Assembly (NCBI RefSeq): GCF_000217995.1
Contig: NC_015676.1
Location: forward strand, 2,074,445 to 2,138,444
Source of the DNA: Methanosalsum zhilinae DSM 4017
GTDB taxonomy: Archaea > Halobacteriota > Methanosarcinia > Methanosarcinales > Methanosarcinaceae
Direction of reading: 5' to 3'
Length of the DNA stretch: 64,000 nucleotides
The notes beneath the pieces are model-generated. The model was given only the letters and a program-made list of their open reading frames with translations, ran no database searches and had not been told where the DNA came from. Shown piece after piece: positions 25,890-35,700 of this stretch. The translations under genes and the position numbers were made by a program. The first letter of the stretch is position 1, and every line of letters starts with the position of its first letter.

Positions 25890-26885
25890 ATGAATACCAA
25901 AGATAGGATTATGGTCCAGTCCTCTCCTTTGTTCTATCTTAAAACCCTCTGGCAGTTACATATCAGAAAGAGACCCGTGGTACTCTCCCATGGTATCAAC
26001 TCAAGCTGTAATCTCAGATGCAGTTTCTGTGACTACTGGATGGAAGAAAGGGATGAGATGAGTACAGAAGAGATCTTCGATCTTCTCAGGGAAGCCAGAT
26101 CTTTTGGAATTCTTTTCTACAATGCATGGACCACCGAACCATTGCTCAGAGAGGATCTTCCTGAGATTCTGGAATATGCACACCAGCTGGGAATGATTAC
26201 ATCTCTTATTACCAATGGAAAACTGCTTGAGGAGAGAATTGATGATCTGGAGCATCTTGATTATCTTTCTGTATCTGTAGATGGCATCAGAACTCATAAA
26301 CAGATCAGAGGACTTGATTTTGCAGCTATATTACCTGGAATCGTAAAAGCCAGAGATAAATTCCACAAAAAAATATTAATAAACTGTGTTATCAGCAATA
26401 AGAACCTCACAGATATAGAAGATCTGGTAAAACTTGTTCAGGACCTGAACCTGAAGATATCATTTGAACCTGTACATGAATTTAAGAGTATAGATAAAAA
26501 AACATGGGAAGAGTTCGGGATAGATAACAGGCAGGAATATGAAAAAATTGTTGATAGGCTCATTGAGATGAAAAAGGAAGGATATCCAATAATCAATTCC
26601 ATCACATACCTTAGCATGGTAAAAAATCTGGACCTGAACTACAGATGCCATGCATCAGATATAATACTCAATGTTACCTCAGACGGAGAGGTCGAGCACT
26701 GTCGTGTACGGAAAAAAAGTATCGGAAATATCAGGGAGGGTATAACAAATATCTGGGACAGATCAGATAATACTCGCAAGCATCTGACCTCCAGCTGTGA
26801 AGGGTGCCTGTTCTTTGGATATGTGGAAAACAGCCTGCTCTATGAGTTCAGGCCTGAGGTTATAAAAAACTATGAGTGGATGTAA
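25890..26885 (+). CDS. Radical SAM/SPASM-type protein
   Basis: The 331-residue product has the radical SAM cluster motif C40-X3-C44-X2-C47 in NSSCNLRCSFCDYW, a TTNGK-like SAM-contact segment (LITNGKLLEERI) and a cysteine-containing C-terminal region (RCHASD, EHCRVRKKS, SSCEGCLFFG) that probably binds an auxiliary iron-sulfur cluster as in SPASM/Twitch proteins. Substrate is unknown; no precursor peptide or dedicated partner gene lies next to it. The convergent neighbour is a SAM hydroxide adenosyltransferase, itself SAM-related, but a link is speculative. The ATG at 25911 is an alternative start. Confidence 0.85.
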   Translation: MNTKDRIMVQSSPLFYLKTLWQLHIRKRPVVLSHGINSSCNLRCSFCDYWMEERDEMSTEEIFDLLREARSFGILFYNAWTTEPLLREDLPEILEYAHQLGMITSLITNGKLLEERIDDLEHLDYLSVSVDGIRTHKQIRGLDFAAILPGIVKARDKFHKKILINCVISNKNLTDIEDLVKLVQDLNLKISFEPVHEFKSIDKKTWEEFGIDNRQEYEKIVDRLIEMKKEGYPIINSITYLSMVKNLDLNYRCHASDIILNVTSDGEVEHCRVRKKSIGNIREGITNIWDRSDNTRKHLTSSCEGCLFFGYVENSLLYEFRPEVIKNYEWM

Positions 26886-26888
26886 TGG

Positions 26889-27677
26889 TCAATCAGTATC
26901 ATTACAGGCTTCAATTATCATCCGGTCTCCAGAAGAGATTCCCAGCTTTTTTGCAGCATTACCCTGATTTATAGCGATTTCAGCAAAACCATGACTCCCG
27001 ATAAGGGCAATCATATTTCCTTCATCAACACGCCCATATGTACGACAGAAGGGAATCTTTCTGTTATATACAATAACTTCACTCCCAAAATCAGTTATCT
27101 GAGAGATCATGCTATATGGTATATTTGAAACGATGTTTCCAAAATCATCTACAAAAATAACCTCTCCGGATACTGAACTATCCTGAATAAGGGGCTGTTT
27201 GAAATCCAGGTCCACCCAATCATATACTCTCTCACCAACCTCATCAGCAGATGCTCCGCAGGAGAGATGAGCAGATACCGGTGCAAATATATCCCTTCCA
27301 TGAAAGGTCGCTGACACCTCAAGCATAAATTTTTTGTTTTTTATTTCATATACTCTGAGATCTTGCCCTGCAATTCTTTTTGCTGCCGGTATCAGCAGAC
27401 CGTTATCCGGGCCAACAAAAAGAACCCCCTGTGCATCTATCACAATGGAACGCCTGGATGTACCCACCCCCGGATCAACCACACCTACATGAATGGAATC
27501 CTGGGAAAAGTACGGAACTATTGAATAAATGGCAAAAGCCCCGGCACGGATATCAGCGTGGGAAACTGTATGTGTGACATCAACAATCCTTGCATCAGGA
27601 TTAATCCTGAGAATAACTGCCTTCATAAATGCAGGATAGAATGATCCAAAATCAGTTGTAAGTGATATTAGCGACAT
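26889..27677 (-). CDS. SAM hydroxide adenosyltransferase (DUF62)
   Basis: The 262-residue product belongs to the SAM hydrolase family, relatives of fluorinase and chlorinase that split SAM into adenosine and methionine using water. Signatures are LTTDFGSFYPAFMKAVI, DVTHTVSHADIRAGAF, HVGVVDPGVGT and FVGPDNGLLIPA, with YNRKIPFCRTYGRVDEGNM near the end. I chose the ATG at 27677; a TTG one codon upstream is possible. It is widespread in archaea and thought to recycle or detoxify SAM. It is downstream of thiC on the same strand. Confidence 0.93.
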   Translation of the reverse strand: MSLISLTTDFGSFYPAFMKAVILRINPDARIVDVTHTVSHADIRAGAFAIYSIVPYFSQDSIHVGVVDPGVGTSRRSIVIDAQGVLFVGPDNGLLIPAAKRIAGQDLRVYEIKNKKFMLEVSATFHGRDIFAPVSAHLSCGASADEVGERVYDWVDLDFKQPLIQDSSVSGEVIFVDDFGNIVSNIPYSMISQITDFGSEVIVYNRKIPFCRTYGRVDEGNMIALIGSHGFAEIAINQGNAAKKLGISSGDRMIIEACNDTD

Positions 27678-27738
27678 CAAAGAGATATATCTGATTTAAA
27701 ATATAAAATGATTATTTCAAAAAAAGAAAAAAGTAGAG

Positions 27739-29019
27739 TTATTTTGCAAGATTATAACTCTGGTTGACAATCTTAAGGGCACAGAAATCTCCGCACATCG
27801 TACATGATTCTTCATCTGCAGGAGCCCGGCTGTCCCTGATCTTACGTGCATATTCCGGATCAAGCGCATGTTCATACATATCCTCCCATTTAAGGCCTGC
27901 ACGTGCTCTGGACATAGCAAGATCCTGGTCACGTTTTCCAAGACGCACCATATCACCAACATGAGCTGCAATCTTGGAGGTCTGGACACCTGTGACTACA
28001 TCTTCCACATTGGGCAGTGCAAGATGTTCTGCCGGTGTCACATAGCAGAGGAAATCACATCCTACTGAACTGGACAGTGATGCTCCAATAGCAGTTACGA
28101 TATGATCACGGCCTGGTGCAACATCAGTTACCAGTGGACCAAGCATGTAAAATGGCTTATTGTTGGTCATTGCTTTCATCAGCTTTACATTGGTCTCTAT
28201 CATATCTATGGGTACATGCCCCGGTCCCTCAACAATTACCTGCAATCCCTGATCATGGGCCTTATCTGCCAGTTCAGCATTGATCACAAGTTCCTGTATC
28301 TGGGCCCTGTCGGTTGCATCGTGGACTGCTCCTGCGCGCATTCCATTACCCATTGAAAGAACCACCTCGTGCTCCTTGAGGAGCTCAACCAGGTAATCAA
28401 ACTGACTGTAGAGGGGATTTTCCTTTTCATTATAGAGCATCCAGGTACTCATGAAGGCACCACCACGAGAGCAGAGGCCACCATATCTACCATGTGCCTT
28501 GAGCCTGTCAAGTGTCACCTGATTGATACCTGTGTGTATTGCCATAAAGTTTGTTCCCAGCTTTGCCTGGTCCTCTGTAGCTTTGAAGAGATCATCTTCT
28601 GTCATATGGACAATTGAACCATGTTTTCTTGTAGCCTCAATGAATGCCTGGTAGAGGGGAACTGATCCAACTGAAAGGGAGATGCTGTCAACAACTTTTT
28701 TCCTGATATCAAGGAAATCTCCACCGGTACTTAGCTCCATAAGAGTATCCGCACCTTCTCTTTCGGCTGCCTTTGCCTTTTCAATTTCCATATCAACATC
28801 CACAATATCAGAAGATGTACCAATGGATGCATTTACCTTTGTTCTTAGTCCCTCTCCAATACCGCATAATTTTACATCCCTGTAAGGAGATGTTGGGATT
28901 ACGATCCTTCCTGCTGCAATACCCCTTCTTACAAATTCAGGGTCAACGCCCTCGGAAGCTGCAACTGTCTTCATTTCTTCAGTGATTTTACCATTCTTTG
29001 CATCATTGACTATACTCAT
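27739..29019 (-). CDS. thiC: Phosphomethylpyrimidine synthase
   Basis: This radical SAM enzyme rearranges aminoimidazole ribotide to the pyrimidine part of thiamine. The unusual C-terminal cluster motif C-X2-C-X4-C is present as CTMCGDFCALK. GSIVHMTEDDLF, GLCSRGGAFMSTWM and EGPGHVPIDMIETNVKLM are ThiC landmarks. I chose the ATG at 29019 (426 residues, MSIVNDAKNGKITEEMK) because AGAGGT lies 6 bases upstream; the longer frame to 29064 lacks support. No TPP riboswitch was seen in the short leader. Confidence 0.95.
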   Translation of the reverse strand: MSIVNDAKNGKITEEMKTVAASEGVDPEFVRRGIAAGRIVIPTSPYRDVKLCGIGEGLRTKVNASIGTSSDIVDVDMEIEKAKAAEREGADTLMELSTGGDFLDIRKKVVDSISLSVGSVPLYQAFIEATRKHGSIVHMTEDDLFKATEDQAKLGTNFMAIHTGINQVTLDRLKAHGRYGGLCSRGGAFMSTWMLYNEKENPLYSQFDYLVELLKEHEVVLSMGNGMRAGAVHDATDRAQIQELVINAELADKAHDQGLQVIVEGPGHVPIDMIETNVKLMKAMTNNKPFYMLGPLVTDVAPGRDHIVTAIGASLSSSVGCDFLCYVTPAEHLALPNVEDVVTGVQTSKIAAHVGDMVRLGKRDQDLAMSRARAGLKWEDMYEHALDPEYARKIRDSRAPADEESCTMCGDFCALKIVNQSYNLAK

Positions 29020-29203
29020 ATCAAATACCTCTATGATCTTTATATGTGTGATCTCAATAACCAAAAAGTCAGAATATTATATAATTCTTTTTAAAAAATA
29101 GAATTGAGAATATATCAATTAAACTTGATTATACCTTCTACAGGTGTCAAAAACATATTAATTATCACTAAGAATTGCTTTTTAAGAAGAAATGTAAGAA
29201 CAG

Positions 29204-30136
29204 TTATTTTTTATTCTTCTCAATCCTTCTGATAGTGCGTATAGTATCCCTGTGAAGCGATACTATCAGATCGCTCATGAAACCAAATATCAGCACCTGA
29301 AAACCGGACAATATAAGAATGGCAGTAAGAATGGTCATGAGTTCACGTGTAACTCCCTTTAGCCATTCACTCACAACAAAAGCACCTGTAAGTATTCCAA
29401 ATATCAGAAGTATGGTACCTATAATTCCAAAATAGAACATCGGGTTGTGAACTTTTGCAAGCTGATATATTGTAGCACCTATCTTGAACCCATCACGCAG
29501 AGGATTCAGTTTGGTTGCAGCTGCTTCACTCCTTGCAAGATATGTTATTGGAACCTCAGCAATCCTCATATCCTTTTTTACGCTTTCAATTGTGATCTCT
29601 GACTCAATTTCAAATCCGGTCTTGTTGAGTTCGAATGATTTGATGGCCTCTCTGGTAAATCCCCGATACCCGGACAGTATATCATTCAGCCATTCGCCAT
29701 AGGCAAAACCAAAAAGACGATTTATAAGATAATTACCTGTTCTGTTCAGTCGAGTGAATGCACCCTTTTCATAATTTGCAAATCTGTTGCCTATCACATG
29801 ATCTGCACGGTCCTCCAGAAGAGGATCAAGTAAACTATGTACATCGGATGCCAGATAGGTACCATCACCATCTGCCATGATGATATAATCATTCTCTAAT
29901 AAATCAAAGGCCTGCTGCAGTGCCTGACCTTTACCCTTGCCTTCCTGAAGGACCACACTGGCACCTTCTGATATGGCAAACTCCCTTGTACGGTCGGTAC
30001 TGTTGCCGTCAATTACAAGTATATCATCAAAGCCCTCTGACCTGAAATCCCTTACAAGCTGGGCAATGGTTGCTTCCTCATTTAATGTAGGAAGAAGTAT
30101 ACAAACATCAGGGTTATCTTCTTTCAAGATACTCAC
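29204..30136 (-). CDS. aglJ: Dolichol-phosphate glycosyltransferase, AglJ-like (GT2)
   Basis: The 310-residue product is a family 2 glycosyltransferase with PTLNEEATIAQLV at the N-terminus, VIDGNSTDRT, the metal-binding DGD in IIMADGDGTYL, and two C-terminal membrane helices (FYFGIIGTILLIFGILTGAF and LTAILILSGFQVLIFGF). This fits the AglJ group that loads the first sugar on dolichol phosphate for S-layer N-glycosylation. I chose GTG 30136, 10 bases after the tbp stop; the longer TTG frame overlaps tbp. The identity as AglJ rather than another polyprenyl-phosphate transferase is probable, not certain. Confidence 0.8.
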   Translation of the reverse strand: MSILKEDNPDVCILLPTLNEEATIAQLVRDFRSEGFDDILVIDGNSTDRTREFAISEGASVVLQEGKGKGQALQQAFDLLENDYIIMADGDGTYLASDVHSLLDPLLEDRADHVIGNRFANYEKGAFTRLNRTGNYLINRLFGFAYGEWLNDILSGYRGFTREAIKSFELNKTGFEIESEITIESVKKDMRIAEVPITYLARSEAAATKLNPLRDGFKIGATIYQLAKVHNPMFYFGIIGTILLIFGILTGAFVVSEWLKGVTRELMTILTAILILSGFQVLIFGFMSDLIVSLHRDTIRTIRRIEKNKK

Positions 30137-30146
30137 ATTTACTTTT

Positions 30147-30698
30147 TTACAGCAATCCCATGCTGTCAAGCTGCTGTCTTACCACTTCAACACCCATTTC
30201 ACAGTCTTCGGGGGATTTGCCACCTGTGACAACCAGTTTTCCTGAACTGAATATCAGAACTACTACCTTTGGTTCATCAATCCTGTATACAAGTCCAGGG
30301 AACTGTTCAGGTTCATATTCAATATTTTCAAGACCAAGTCCTATTGCAATTGCGTTTAGATTAAGTATTGCATGAAGATCAGCAGAGGCAACAATGTTCT
30401 GCACTGTTATATCAGGATCCTCAACGGTTTCGACCCCTATGGAATTGAGTTTGCGGGCCATATTCTTAATAACGGTGTGTACATCCTCCACATTCTTGGC
30501 ACCTGTACAGACTACCTTACCGGATGTGAATACCAGAAAAGCAGCCTTTGGGTCAGAAACACGATATACAAGACCAGGAAACTTCTGTTTGTTATATTCT
30601 GCACCTTCAAATTCCATTTCTATCTTTGTCAGGTCAAAACTTTCTGCAAGTTTAGTGGATGCAACCACATTTTCGATTTTGATATTATATCCAGTCAT
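30147..30698 (-). CDS. tbp: TATA-box binding protein
   Basis: The general archaeal transcription factor that recognises TATA boxes and recruits TFB. From the ATG at 30698 the product has 183 residues, the usual length, and two direct repeats: [19 protein letters not shown] with [18 protein letters not shown], and [19 protein letters not shown] with [18 protein letters not shown]. The upstream ATG at 30716 adds six residues with no support. Two strong TATA boxes precede it. Confidence 0.97.
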   Translation of the reverse strand: MTGYNIKIENVVASTKLAESFDLTKIEMEFEGAEYNKQKFPGLVYRVSDPKAAFLVFTSGKVVCTGAKNVEDVHTVIKNMARKLNSIGVETVEDPDITVQNIVASADLHAILNLNAIAIGLGLENIEYEPEQFPGLVYRIDEPKVVVLIFSSGKLVVTGGKSPEDCEMGVEVVRQQLDSMGLL

Positions 30699-30742
30699 AA
30701 TCAAAGTCCTCAGCATTTAAAGTGAATGATACATATGAACAA

Positions 30743-30780
30743 CCCTTATATATACTATACTCTTTTTATATATATCCTTT
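30743..30780 (-). promoter_or_regulatory. Double TATA promoter of tbp
   Basis: The minus strand carries AAAGGATATATATAAAAAGA (30780-30761, with a purine-rich BRE) and then GTATATATAAGGG (about 30755-30743). They would give leaders of about 47 and 26 bases. Tandem TATA boxes before the TBP gene itself could allow self-tuning. Confidence 0.6.
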
Positions 30781-30806
30781 AAATACCTTATCCCGAAAAA
30801 ACAGTA

Positions 30807-31901
30807 TTATTCTTTAAGGCCATCTATAACTGCATCATATTTTCTGCACACCCTTTCAATCAAGCTTCCCTCCTTCTCATGAGTGGGTACAAGAATCCGG
30901 GCATCATGTGACACATCCACTCCATTGCTGGACACTCCATAATCAGGCGCTATTACAACCCCCGTTGAAGAAACCCCTATATGCAGATCTGACACTATCC
31001 TGGAAATCATATCTGTAGCAGGTTTTACCTTCCTGTCTATCACCATTGCCTTTGATACATATCTTTCCCTGAGCTCTTTGATTTTCTCTATACTCTCCCG
31101 GGCCTTATCGGAATCGTATATGTCTTCAAGGGATTGAATTGAATCTATAAGATCATTGAAAGTAGTGGATCCAATTTCAATGATCTCACCATCGTAATAC
31201 CTGCTCACCTGTTCACTGTATCCCCTGGACACTATCAGCCTATACACATCAGCCAGTGAATCAAGTTCATCCTCATCCGGGCTGTATACATTTAGCACAC
31301 GATAATCCTCTATTCCACACATTTCCATTAGTGATTCGTACATTGGAGTTATTGCAACAACCCTTCTTCCAAGCCATCTGTCAAGTCCCACACTTCCGCT
31401 CTGTTTTCTGGAGAGCTCAATTATCTTTTTCCTGATAGACTCTGGATCATTGGAATCAATTCCAAAATATTCTGCAAACAGCGGTGTTGTCTGAAGTATC
31501 CTTGTACGACCATGTGGAGCTGCGTTTACAAGGCCTCTGTCTTTAAGTTCACGTATATGCTCATAGACAGAATTACCCCTGATATCCACAAGTTCTGACT
31601 GGGCTATTGGTTGATGGTATGCTATCATGGACAGTGTTCTAAGTACAGGAGACTTTATTTCACCTGGTGCAAGACGACTCACAATATCGGAGTATCTGGG
31701 TTTGACCTGCATTACATATCGCTTCTCACCGGTCTCCACAATTTCAAGCCCCGTTTCCCTGCTACTGTATTCCTCCATGAGTGACCTGACAGTATCTATA
31801 ACATTCTTTTCAGGGATATTTACGATCTTGGCAAGAGATTTGATATTGACCCCATCTCCTGCAACAAACAGGGCCGCCTCGACAATTTCCTTATGATTCA
31901 T
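30807..31901 (-). CDS. scpB: Segregation and condensation protein ScpB with long C-terminal extension
   Basis: ScpB is the winged-helix (kite) subunit of the SMC condensin. The N-terminal ~180 residues match ScpB: EIVEAALFVAGDGVNIKSLA, SPVLRTLSMIAYHQPI and DIRGNSVYEHIRELKDRGLV. The protein is 364 residues, about twice the bacterial length. The extension (from about 190) is predicted helical and contains GIEDYRVLNVYSPDEDELDS and a terminal stretch around DARILVPTHEKEGSLIERV. I recognise no known domain there. It follows scpA by 13 bases in the smc operon. Confidence 0.9.
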   Translation of the reverse strand: MNHKEIVEAALFVAGDGVNIKSLAKIVNIPEKNVIDTVRSLMEEYSSRETGLEIVETGEKRYVMQVKPRYSDIVSRLAPGEIKSPVLRTLSMIAYHQPIAQSELVDIRGNSVYEHIRELKDRGLVNAAPHGRTRILQTTPLFAEYFGIDSNDPESIRKKIIELSRKQSGSVGLDRWLGRRVVAITPMYESLMEMCGIEDYRVLNVYSPDEDELDSLADVYRLIVSRGYSEQVSRYYDGEIIEIGSTTFNDLIDSIQSLEDIYDSDKARESIEKIKELRERYVSKAMVIDRKVKPATDMISRIVSDLHIGVSSTGVVIAPDYGVSSNGVDVSHDARILVPTHEKEGSLIERVCRKYDAVIDGLKE

Positions 31902-31914
31902 ACTGCCAGACCTC

Positions 31915-32760
31915 TCATTGCATTATTGCAGCATCATTGCGGCTTATATAAAGTTCATCAAACAGTTCCCTCTGGTGTAGACGAATCTTCTTTTCTGTGG
32001 CAAGGAAAAGAAGTGAGATATAGGCCATTATCTGATCAGATATCTCTTCACCATAACCTGCTTCAAGTAAATGGCTAAAAGAAACATACTCATTTTCTTC
32101 AAACATACCCTCCAGAATTCCATAGAGAGATTCTGTAAGAACGGTTATATTTTCCTCATGTGCAATTTCAAGCACTTCATCAGTTGTAACTGCTCGGTTT
32201 TCACTACCCTTTCTGTGTTTTATACGGTCCCTTCGCCTAGTCTCAACTCGTTCTGCCTTCTGGAGTTCTGTGATCAATTCCTCAAGGGTAACAGGGCGCT
32301 TTGAACTTCGCCGGATCGGAAGATTTGGAACAGGATATTCCTCTATATCATAAAAACCAAGCTCTTCATCCAGAAAACCGTCTTCTTCTTCATCTTCCTC
32401 CTCAACATCCTCCACAAGGGCATTGGATTTCATTCTAAGAAGTATTGAAGCATACAGAAGTGTTCTTCCAGAAATCCTCAGATCAGTAATCTTCATCTCT
32501 TCTATTCTGCGCAGGAACTTGTCAGTGACCTCAACGATATCGATATCCCAGGGATTGATCTCCTCATTCTTTGCAAGGTTTACCAGAATTTCAACCGGTT
32601 CCCCTGCAACATCACCGGATAGTTCCAGCTTTGATTCATCCACACCAAGCTTTTGCAGGCTCTCTATAAAATCAGGATCCAGTGTGGGAATCAGATTGAG
32701 ACTTCCCTGTCCCAGACTATCTGATATATCCTCAATTTCCATTTCCCTGGCAGTATTCAA
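31915..32760 (-). CDS. scpA: Segregation and condensation protein ScpA
   Basis: ScpA is the kleisin that bridges SMC heads. The 281-residue product has the kleisin N-terminal region (EPVEILVNLAKNEEINPWDI, then VTDKFLRRIEEM), a middle acidic linker with a run of D/E (VEDVEEEDEEEDGFLDEELG), and a C-terminal winged-helix (EENEYVSFSHLLEAG). The first codon is a TTG overlapping the smc stop as TTGA; an ATG at 32742 is an alternative start. Coupling to smc supports a stoichiometric complex. Confidence 0.92.
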   Translation of the reverse strand: MNTAREMEIEDISDSLGQGSLNLIPTLDPDFIESLQKLGVDESKLELSGDVAGEPVEILVNLAKNEEINPWDIDIVEVTDKFLRRIEEMKITDLRISGRTLLYASILLRMKSNALVEDVEEEDEEEDGFLDEELGFYDIEEYPVPNLPIRRSSKRPVTLEELITELQKAERVETRRRDRIKHRKGSENRAVTTDEVLEIAHEENITVLTESLYGILEGMFEENEYVSFSHLLEAGYGEEISDQIMAYISLLFLATEKKIRLHQRELFDELYISRNDAAIMQ

Positions 32761-35700
32761 CGCAATTTCACACCTGTAATACTTGTAATGTTATTATCCT
32801 GCATTGCAACTCCTATTGTTCTTGAAGCTGCCTCTATCATTGGCTTTCTGAGGGATACCACAATAAACTGGGCATAGGTTCCGGATTTCTTTATACGCTG
32901 GGCCACCCTTTCTGCATTTGATCCATCCAGGAACATATCAATTTCATCAAATGCATAAAATGGTGCCGGTCTGTATTGCTGTATTGCAAAAACAAATGCA
33001 AGGGCAGTTAAGCTTTTTTCACCACCTGACATGGCTTCAAGCCTTTGCAGGGTTTTATCCTTAGGCTGGGCCTTGAGGGTTAGCCCACCGCTGAAAGGGT
33101 CTTCATAGTTGTCCAGAACCAGTTCACCTCTGCCATCCGAGAGTTCATTGAATATATTTTTGAAATGTTCATTGATACCATTGTAAGAATCCATGAACGC
33201 CTCTTTCTTGAATTTCTCGTACTGGTTTATGCGGATCAGAATCTCTTCTCTCTCATTGAACAGAATATCCCGTCTCTGCTCCAGTTCAGAAAGTCTTGAT
33301 TTCACATTATCATATTCCTCAATGGCACGCATGTTTACAGGTTCCATTTTTTCCATAGCTCTTTCTATAGATGAAATCCTTGTCCTTACAGCTTCATAGC
33401 CAGGAACATCATCGGTTTCCTCCACACCTCTTCTCTCCAGTTCAGTGATCAGTTCACTTATCTGCTCTGTCAGGGCATCACGGGTAGATTCCAGAGCTGT
33501 CATTTCTCTTTGTGCATCTTCGAACCTGGACCTGGCAGCTTCGAACTCAGATTTGATATTGCGGTATTCACTCTGCTTCTGTTCTCTTCTTTTACGGGCC
33601 TCTGCAAGATTTTCAGATATCTGGCTCTCCTTGTTCTGCTTTTCTGCCAGAAGAGATTCAAGTTCTTCGATCTTTTTACCAAGGGAAACTATGCGATCCC
33701 TGTACTCTGACTTTCTATCTTCAAGGTCTTTGATCAGATTCCTGTTATCTTCAATTTTTTTCTGCGCATACTCATGGTCAAGACGCAGAGCATTGATCTG
33801 GGAATCTATATCCCGAACCCTGTCTTCCAGCCTTTTAATCTCTTCATCAATACTTTCAGCCCTTTTGTTAAATTCCGGAATCTGAGAACTGGACAGTTTC
33901 TTTTCCAGGTCCTCTATCCGGTCTGTAAGTGATTTGATATTCTCTTCAATTTCGTTCCTTTCAGAGACTACAGCATCCATCTGCTCCCGCAACTTTTTCT
34001 GTGCAGATTCAATCTCTTCAAGTTCCTGATTTCGGGATTCTATCAGACCTGCCAGCCTCTCACCACGCCCTGCAATCTCTTCAAGCTGCATTTCCTTTCT
34101 TGATATCATTTTTTCCAGGTCATCAATTTCCTTTCTGGTAGATGAGATATGAGCTTCCACAGAGTCCATCTTTTTTAAAGCGGTATTTCTCCTGGAGTCG
34201 TATTCCGTAATCTGTTCTGCCAGTTTTACCAGTTTCTCCTTTTCAGCAGCAGCAAAGGACAGTCTTGAACTCTGCCTGAATCCGCCTGTCATGGCTCCAC
34301 TCTTTTCTATAGTCTCTCCATCAAGGGTAACCATCCGCAAACCACCCATCAGGCGTCTTGCGTTTTTCAGGTTATCAACAACCAGAGTATCTCTGAAAAC
34401 ATACCAGAAAGCTGCCTCAAATCTTGGATCAAAGTCTATCAGGTCAATGGCATATCCAACAACGCCTTCTCTGTCAGAGAGATCCTTGTAGGGTCTTCTG
34501 GCTTCCATCCTGTTTAGTGGAAGAAATGTTGCCCTTCCACCTCTTCTGCTCTTTAGATAATCAATAGCACCTGCCCCATCCTCATCGGTTTCCACCACAA
34601 CTGCCTGCATGCGTCCACCAGCAGCGATTTCAAGAGCAGTGGCATATTTCTGGTCCACCTTTCCAAGCTCTGCAATAGTTCCATAGATACCTGGAAGAAC
34701 CTTCTTTTTACGTGCATCAAGAACTATATCCACAGCTTTTGAATAGTTACCGGAATCTTCAGCAGCCCTGACGCGGGCTTCTACAAGTGCATATTCCTGC
34801 TGGTACTTGCGCAGAGTATCTTCCAGCTCAGTAACAACCTTTTTTATCTGGGATCTGTTGCTCTCCAGATCATCCATATCCTGTGTAAGAGTATTGATTT
34901 TTTCAGTGAGTTTTTCGATTTCATATTTTATTGAACGGGTATCACTGTCGGAGGACTCAACCTTTGATTTTGCATCATCGATCTCATTCTCAATCTCCCT
35001 GACCTCTGCAGACCTGCGCCTGAGTGCATCCAACAGACGGTCCTCTTCTCTTAGAAGTTCACTTTTTCTGTTCTTGAGATCTTCCAGTTCAGATTTGAGT
35101 GATGAGAGCTCATCCCTGGTACTTGCAAATTTTGAATCGATTTCTGCAATCTTGCTCATCACCAGCCTGTACTCAGTCCTGTGCTCTCCAATCTGATCAT
35201 TCAGGCTTTCCTTTCTAAGCGTATTTTCCGATATCCTGGATTCCAGTTCATTGATCCTGTTCTTATCTTCATCTATCTCAACAAATACCTTTCTTCTGCG
35301 GGAATCAATATCCTCGATCTCACTTTCAGTAAGTTCAATACTGCCACTACATCTCGAAATTTCTCCCCTTATCTCCTCAATGTCTTTTTTGATCTGTATC
35401 TGTTCATCCTCACCCATCTTCCTGATGGTTTCTGTCAGTTCCTCAAGTTCATTCTCTGCAGTTTCCAGTTTCTGCGAAGCCTGTTCCATCAGACTTTGAA
35501 GTTCTTCCAGTGAACCCTTTCTGCAATCGATCTCATCTTTTACCGCAGTTAGTTCTGATCTGGCATCCTTGAGTTTGGACAGGAGAACAAAACCTTCATA
35601 CTTCATTTTCTCCTGCCTTAGTGATCTGTATTTGAGCGCCTGGTCCCTTTCACCTCTTAATTTCTCAAGCTGTGTACCCACCTCGTCTATTATGATGTCA

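Noticed and set aside
28970..29090. TPP riboswitch ahead of thiC
   Set aside because: The leader is only a few dozen AT-rich bases and shows none of the conserved riboswitch cores (CTGAGA, GGAACC-like).
33445..33885. Long serine-rich reading frames opposite smc, rad50 and the stalk protein genes
   Set aside because: They lie antisense to clear coding sequence, consist mainly of S, L, F and I from codon complementarity, and have no ribosome-binding sites or family motifs.
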